Source: Anaerolineaceae bacterium UBA5365 (GTDB lineage Bacteria; Chloroflexota; Anaerolineae; Anaerolineales; Anaerolineaceae). Taken from it: a stretch of DNA of 8,773 bases. This document shows, one piece after another, positions 5,969 through 8,773 of the stretch. The notes under the pieces were generated by a model, which saw nothing but the letters and a program-made list of their open reading frames with translations, was not told the origin of the DNA and ran no database searches. Position 1 is the first letter of the stretch; each line of letters starts with the position of its first letter. The stretch is taken from contig DHPL01000028.1 of NCBI GenBank assembly GCA_002407905.1, forward strand, positions 9,388 to 18,160, read 5' to 3'. The position numbers and the translations under genes were made by a program.

Positions 5969-6532
5969 ATGCAGAACTGGAAGCTATTAACCAAGGAAAA
6001 CTGGGATGATTTTGAGGCCCTATTTGGCAAACACCGCGGCGTGCGCGGGGGATGCTGGTGCGTATTCCACCAGGTGGGCTCCGGAGCTGCAAACAAACTG
6101 GGCAAGCAAGGCCGGCACGATTTTCACGAGGCCCGCGTTAAGGAAGAAGGCCTTGCCACCGGTCTGATCTATTACGATGAAGGCGTTCCCGTGGCCTGGT
6201 GTTCCTTTGGGCCGGCCAAGCTTTTCGAGCAATTCGAGCGCAGCCGGTCCTACCAGGCGCTGCAAAAGCGCGATCCCTGGCGGCCAGACTGGCGCATTGT
6301 GTGTACCTTCGTGGATAAGGACCGCCGGCAGAAAGGCTTGCAGGCCAAGGTGGCCGAGGCCGCGATGCAGGCCATCCGGCAGGCAGGCGGCGGCAAAGTT
6401 GAGGTTTATCCCTTCGATTATCCTGATAGCGTCAAACCTAACTATAATGGCACCGTGCGCTTGTTCAACGCCCTGGGCTTTACTGAAGCCGAACGCCTGG
6501 GCATCACGGTTGTTATGCGGAAAGAGATTTGA
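5969..6532 (+). CDS. GNAT-family N-acetyltransferase, substrate unknown
   Basis: Likely transfers an acetyl group from acetyl-CoA to an amine; the acceptor is unknown. The 187-aa protein shows a GNAT core: a strand with GVPVAWCSFGP (72-82), the strand and acetyl-CoA loop FVDKDRRQKGLQAKV (114-128), a helix to about 139, and the closing NGTVRLFNALGF at 160-171. The N-terminal GGCWCVFH (27-34) and the YPDSVKPNYNG segment (151-161) define a subgroup of GNAT proteins that I know only as uncharacterised. The pyrophosphate-binding loop is RRQKGL rather than the classical Q/RxxGxG/A, so binding there is less canonical. The ATG at 5969 has GAGGA at 5960-5964 and a further AAGGAGG at 5949-5955. A longer in-frame start at 5891 would cover the promoter region and is rejected. 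tatD follows after 2 bp. Confidence 0.82.
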   Translation: MQNWKLLTKENWDDFEALFGKHRGVRGGCWCVFHQVGSGAANKLGKQGRHDFHEARVKEEGLATGLIYYDEGVPVAWCSFGPAKLFEQFERSRSYQALQKRDPWRPDWRIVCTFVDKDRRQKGLQAKVAEAAMQAIRQAGGGKVEVYPFDYPDSVKPNYNGTVRLFNALGFTEAERLGITVVMRKEI

Positions 6533-6534
6533 GA

Positions 6535-7335
6535 ATGATTTATTGCGATACCCACTGTCACCTGGACTTCGATGACTTCGATAAGGACCGGGAGGCAGTG
6601 TTGGAGCGCGCCCAGAAAGCCGGGTTAGCCTTTCTGATCAACCCGGGTATCGATCTGGCCTCCTCGGAAGCCGCTTGCTCCCTGGCTGCTTCATGGCCCA
6701 AGCTGGTTTACGCCGCCTGCGGTTTTCACCCGCACGACAGCTCCGGTTTCGACCCTGAAACCAGCCTGAGCCAGCTTGAATACCTGGCGAGAAATCCAGG
6801 CGTGGTAGCCATCGGCGAGATCGGCCTGGATTACTACCGCGACCGGTCCCCCCGCCCTGTTCAGCGGCAGGTTTTTGCCGCGCAGCTGGAATTGGCCGTC
6901 AAACTGGACCTGCCGGTAATCCTCCACAACCGCGAGGCCGATGCCGACATGCTAGCCATGCTCCTGGACTGGCACGCAAGCCTCCCCGCCGAAAGCGGCC
7001 TGGCCCAGGACCCAGGCGTTCTGCATGCCTATGCCGGCAGCCTGTCGATGGCGCAGGCTCTGGCCCCGAAGGGCTTCTGTTTCGGAATCGGCGGGCCGCT
7101 CACCTACATGAATGCCGATGAGCGCCGGTGGATCACCGCGGGCATCCCCCTCAACCGCCTCCTCCTGGAGACGGACGCGCCTTTCCTTACACCCCAGCCA
7201 AACCGCGGCAAACGCAACGAACCAGCCTACATCCCCGTCGTCGCGGAGGTCCTGGCAGATTTGCATGAAAAAAGCGCCGAGGAGATCGGCGCTGTTACAA
7301 CCGCGAACGCAAAGCGGCTCTTCAGGCTGGCCTGA
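6535..7335 (+). CDS. tatD: TatD-family metal-dependent deoxyribonuclease
   Basis: Cytoplasmic metallohydrolase with a TIM-barrel fold; characterised members are 3'-5' DNA exonucleases or D-aminoacyl-tRNA deacylase-like hydrolases. The 266-aa length is normal. Metal ligands are all visible: H7 and H9 in DTHCHLD, E95 in GEIGLDYY, H131 in ILHNREA, H164 in LHAYAGS and D214 in LETDAPFL. The ATG at 6535 lies 2 bp after the GNAT stop, so the two genes are probably coupled; a TTG at 6529 is unlikely as start. The symbol is at family level, since E. coli has three paralogues and I cannot tell which is closest. The last 70 bases also encode, on the other strand, the ppk2 terminator. Confidence 0.92.
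   Translation: MIYCDTHCHLDFDDFDKDREAVLERAQKAGLAFLINPGIDLASSEAACSLAASWPKLVYAACGFHPHDSSGFDPETSLSQLEYLARNPGVVAIGEIGLDYYRDRSPRPVQRQVFAAQLELAVKLDLPVILHNREADADMLAMLLDWHASLPAESGLAQDPGVLHAYAGSLSMAQALAPKGFCFGIGGPLTYMNADERRWITAGIPLNRLLLETDAPFLTPQPNRGKRNEPAYIPVVAEVLADLHEKSAEEIGAVTTANAKRLFRLA
7268..7293 (-). terminator. Intrinsic terminator of ppk2, inside the tatD coding region
   Basis: On the minus strand an 8-bp perfect stem (AGCGCCGA with TCGGCGCT, seven of the pairs being strong or internal) closes a five-base loop and is followed directly by a six-T run. It lies about 50 bases past the ppk2 stop at 7344. The same bases encode residues KSAEEIGA of TatD on the plus strand. There is no T run on the plus side, so it should act only on ppk2 transcripts. 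Confidence 0.8.
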
Positions 7336-7343
7336 AAAATCTT

Positions 7344-8279
7344 TTAATCCTTCTCAGTATCCTTGTCTTTATTCTTAGGCTTGTCTGGCTCCGGCTCCAA
7401 AGGATAGTCGGGCACGATCGTCTGATCGTCGTAAGGCGTGCGCACGTAGGCCTCATCGCTCTGGCGGACGGGTAAAACAATCTTTTCAGGCGTGATGTCC
7501 TCATAGGGGATCATCGAAAGCAGGTGGCTGATGCAATTAAGCCGCGCCCACTTCTTGTCATCCGCGTCCACCACGTACCAGGGGCTCTGTTTGGTATCTG
7601 TATGGCGGAACATGTCGTCTTTTGCCCGCGAGTAATCCACCCATTTGGTACGGCTAGCCAGGTCCATCGGGCTGAGTTTCCAGCGCCGGGTAATATCGTT
7701 AATGCGCGCCTGGAACCGGCGCTCCTGCTCATCGTCACTCACGCTGAACCAGTATTTGATCAGGATGATGCCTGAGCGGATGAGCATCTTTTCAAACTCG
7801 GGCACGCTGCGGAAAAACTCCTCCACCTGCTGCTCGGTGCAAAAGCCCATCACCCGTTCCACACCGGCGCGGTTGTACCAGCTGCGGTCAAAGAGCACCA
7901 TTTCTCCGCCAGCAGGAAGATGCTCCACGTAGCGCTGGAAGTACCACTGGGTCTTCTCGCGCTCGGTTGGGGTCGCCAGGGCCACCACGCGCACGATGCG
8001 GGGGTTGAGCGTTTCGGTGATGCGTTTGATCGTCCCACCCTTGCCGGCTGCGTCGCGGCCCTCGAAGAGCACCACCACTTTCAGGCCCTTCTCTTTGATC
8101 CAGCCCTGCATCTTCACCAGCTCGATCTGCAGCTTTGCCAGCTCTCTCTCGTATTGCCGGGTGCTCAGTTTGGGCCGCTCAGGCCGCGGGGTCCAACGCG
8201 CGGTATCCTGGTTGGCTTTCCCACTTTTTCCAGCCCCAGTTTTAGCGGGTGTATTCGTTTTTTCTGCTTTCTTGGACAT
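7344..8279 (-). CDS. ppk2: Polyphosphate kinase 2 (PPK2), single-domain class I type
   Basis: Transfers phosphate between polyphosphate and nucleotides; class I members mainly turn NDP plus polyP into NTP. The 311-aa protein has a Lys-rich, disordered-looking N-terminus (1-30), the Walker A motif GRDAAGKGG at 74-82, the lid-region arginines around NPRIVRVVAL (92-101), and a Walker B motif with FDRSWYNRAGVERVMGFC at 130-147. The C-terminal core has SPWYVVDADDKKWARLN, and the end is a highly charged tail. Resemblance around MGFC and the length favour class I over the AMP-using class III, but substrate preference is inferred. The ATG at 8279 is strongly supported by GGAGG (8286-8290) with a 6-base spacer. 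It has its own promoter and terminator and converges on tatD with only 8 bp between the stops. Confidence 0.95.
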   Translation of the reverse strand: MSKKAEKTNTPAKTGAGKSGKANQDTARWTPRPERPKLSTRQYERELAKLQIELVKMQGWIKEKGLKVVVLFEGRDAAGKGGTIKRITETLNPRIVRVVALATPTEREKTQWYFQRYVEHLPAGGEMVLFDRSWYNRAGVERVMGFCTEQQVEEFFRSVPEFEKMLIRSGIILIKYWFSVSDDEQERRFQARINDITRRWKLSPMDLASRTKWVDYSRAKDDMFRHTDTKQSPWYVVDADDKKWARLNCISHLLSMIPYEDITPEKIVLPVRQSDEAYVRTPYDDQTIVPDYPLEPEPDKPKNKDKDTEKD

Positions 8280-8324
8280 GGCAAGCCTCCGGAATCACTC
8301 AGGCGATGCGGCAAGGATAAGCAA

Positions 8325-8330
8325 ATTATA
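8325..8330 (-). promoter_or_regulatory. -10 box of ppk2
   Basis: The minus strand reads TATAAT, a perfect -10, followed by TTGCTTAT as at mnmA. The expected start is the A at 8318, giving a 39-nt leader that includes the strong GGAGG ribosome binding site. No -35 of good quality is seen at 16-18 bp. The box lies just after the response regulator stop, so ppk2 can be transcribed independently of it. Confidence 0.6.
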
Positions 8331-8359
8331 CAAAAGAAGCCTGCTTTTAGGCAGACGTG

Positions 8360-8773
8360 TTATGGCAATTTGGCTTCCTGTTCCTGCTCGCCGCGCAAGT
8401 CGTTGCGCTTGTAATCTACAAAGCGGTAGCCTACACCCCGTTCGGTCAGGATGTAGCGCGGGTTGGCCGGATCTTCTTCCAGTTTCTTGCGCAGATAATT
8501 GATGTACAGGCGCACGTAATGCGGTTCGTTTTCGTACTCATAGCCCCAAACCTTGGCCAGGATCTGGTCGTGGGTCAGCACCCAGCCGGCATTCTTGACC
8601 AGGTGATAAAGCAGGCGGTATTCCGTAGGACGCAGCTGCACTTCTTCGCCGTTGATGAAGACCTGCCGGCGCCCAAAATCGATCGTCAGGCGGCCGTCCA
8701 CATCGATGACGCCGTCATCGTGGTCATCGCTGAAGTTGCCGCGGCGCAGCACCGCCCGGATGCGGCTGGTCAG
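8360..8773 (-). CDS. OmpR/PhoB-family response regulator, C-terminal part (5' end beyond window)
   Basis: DNA-binding output end of a two-component regulator; the receiver domain with its phosphorylated Asp lies outside the window. The frame is open to the right edge (137 visible residues). It begins with [11 protein letters not shown], the usual last helix of a receiver domain, so the GTG at 8752 is internal and not the start. A linker rich in Asp (16-27) leads to the winged-helix domain at about 28-120: [12 protein letters not shown] (48-59), ILAKVWG (71-77), recognition helix about 85-98 ([14 protein letters not shown]), and the wing ERGVGYRF (111-118). A short charged tail ends the protein. 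The target genes and sensor kinase are not visible. It is upstream of ppk2 on the same strand, which could mean partial read-through, but ppk2 has its own promoter. Confidence 0.93.
   Translation of the reverse strand: MTSRIRAVLRRGNFSDDHDDGVIDVDGRLTIDFGRRQVFINGEEVQLRPTEYRLLYHLVKNAGWVLTHDQILAKVWGYEYENEPHYVRLYINYLRKKLEEDPANPRYILTERGVGYRFVDYKRNDLRGEQEQEAKLP

Noticed and set aside
7321..7343. Hairpin TTCAGG/CCTGAA at the tatD stop as a tatD terminator
   Set aside because: The stem has only six pairs and the following bases are AAATCTTTTA, not a proper T run. It may contribute weakly but is not convincing.
8338..8354. Possible terminator after the response regulator gene
   Set aside because: On the minus strand only 4-bp stems can form before an interrupted T run (TTCTTTT); too weak to call.

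Overview
The window carries ordinary bacterial chromosomal genes at moderately high G+C, densely packed with mostly short intergenic gaps. No insertion sequence, CRISPR array, rRNA, tRNA or phage gene was seen. The mix (an L25/CTC protein with an acidic tail, a TGS-containing nucleoside kinase, a class-I-like PPK2, a TrmI-type m1A58 methyltransferase and an MnmA with an NPCxxCN motif) suggests a Chloroflexota (Anaerolineae-like) genome. That assignment is an impression from protein style, not a demonstrated placement.

Left part (1-2987): a nucleoside kinase with ThrRS-like N-terminal domains (minus strand, cut by the left edge) lies 49 bp downstream of a YedK/HMCES-type SRAP protein. Divergently from SRAP runs rplY (ribosomal protein L25), with a structured leader and a strong intrinsic terminator at 3010-3040.

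Middle part (3074-5883, minus strand): four genes overlap head to tail: mnmA (tRNA 2-thiouridylase), a 93-aa three-helix membrane protein of unknown function, trmI (tRNA m1A58 methyltransferase) and a CoA-diphosphatase-type Nudix hydrolase. The junctions are ATGA (4 bp), 8 bp and ATGA (4 bp), so this looks like one translationally coupled operon built around tRNA modification.

Right part (5917-8773): a GNAT acetyltransferase diverges from mnmA and is followed 2 bp later by a TatD-family nuclease. Converging on tatD is a PPK2 polyphosphate kinase, whose best terminator lies antisense inside the tatD coding region. The right edge cuts an OmpR/PhoB-type response regulator, of which only the DNA-binding end is visible.

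The less routine signals are regulatory. Perfect or near-perfect -10 boxes sit exactly six bases upstream of the SRAP and mnmA start codons, predicting leaderless mRNAs. A 14-base promoter motif is shared by mnmA and ppk2. The ppk2 terminator is embedded in tatD, and the rplY leader can form two hairpins. The main gene of unknown function is the small membrane protein between mnmA and trmI. I see no convincing new multi-gene system.
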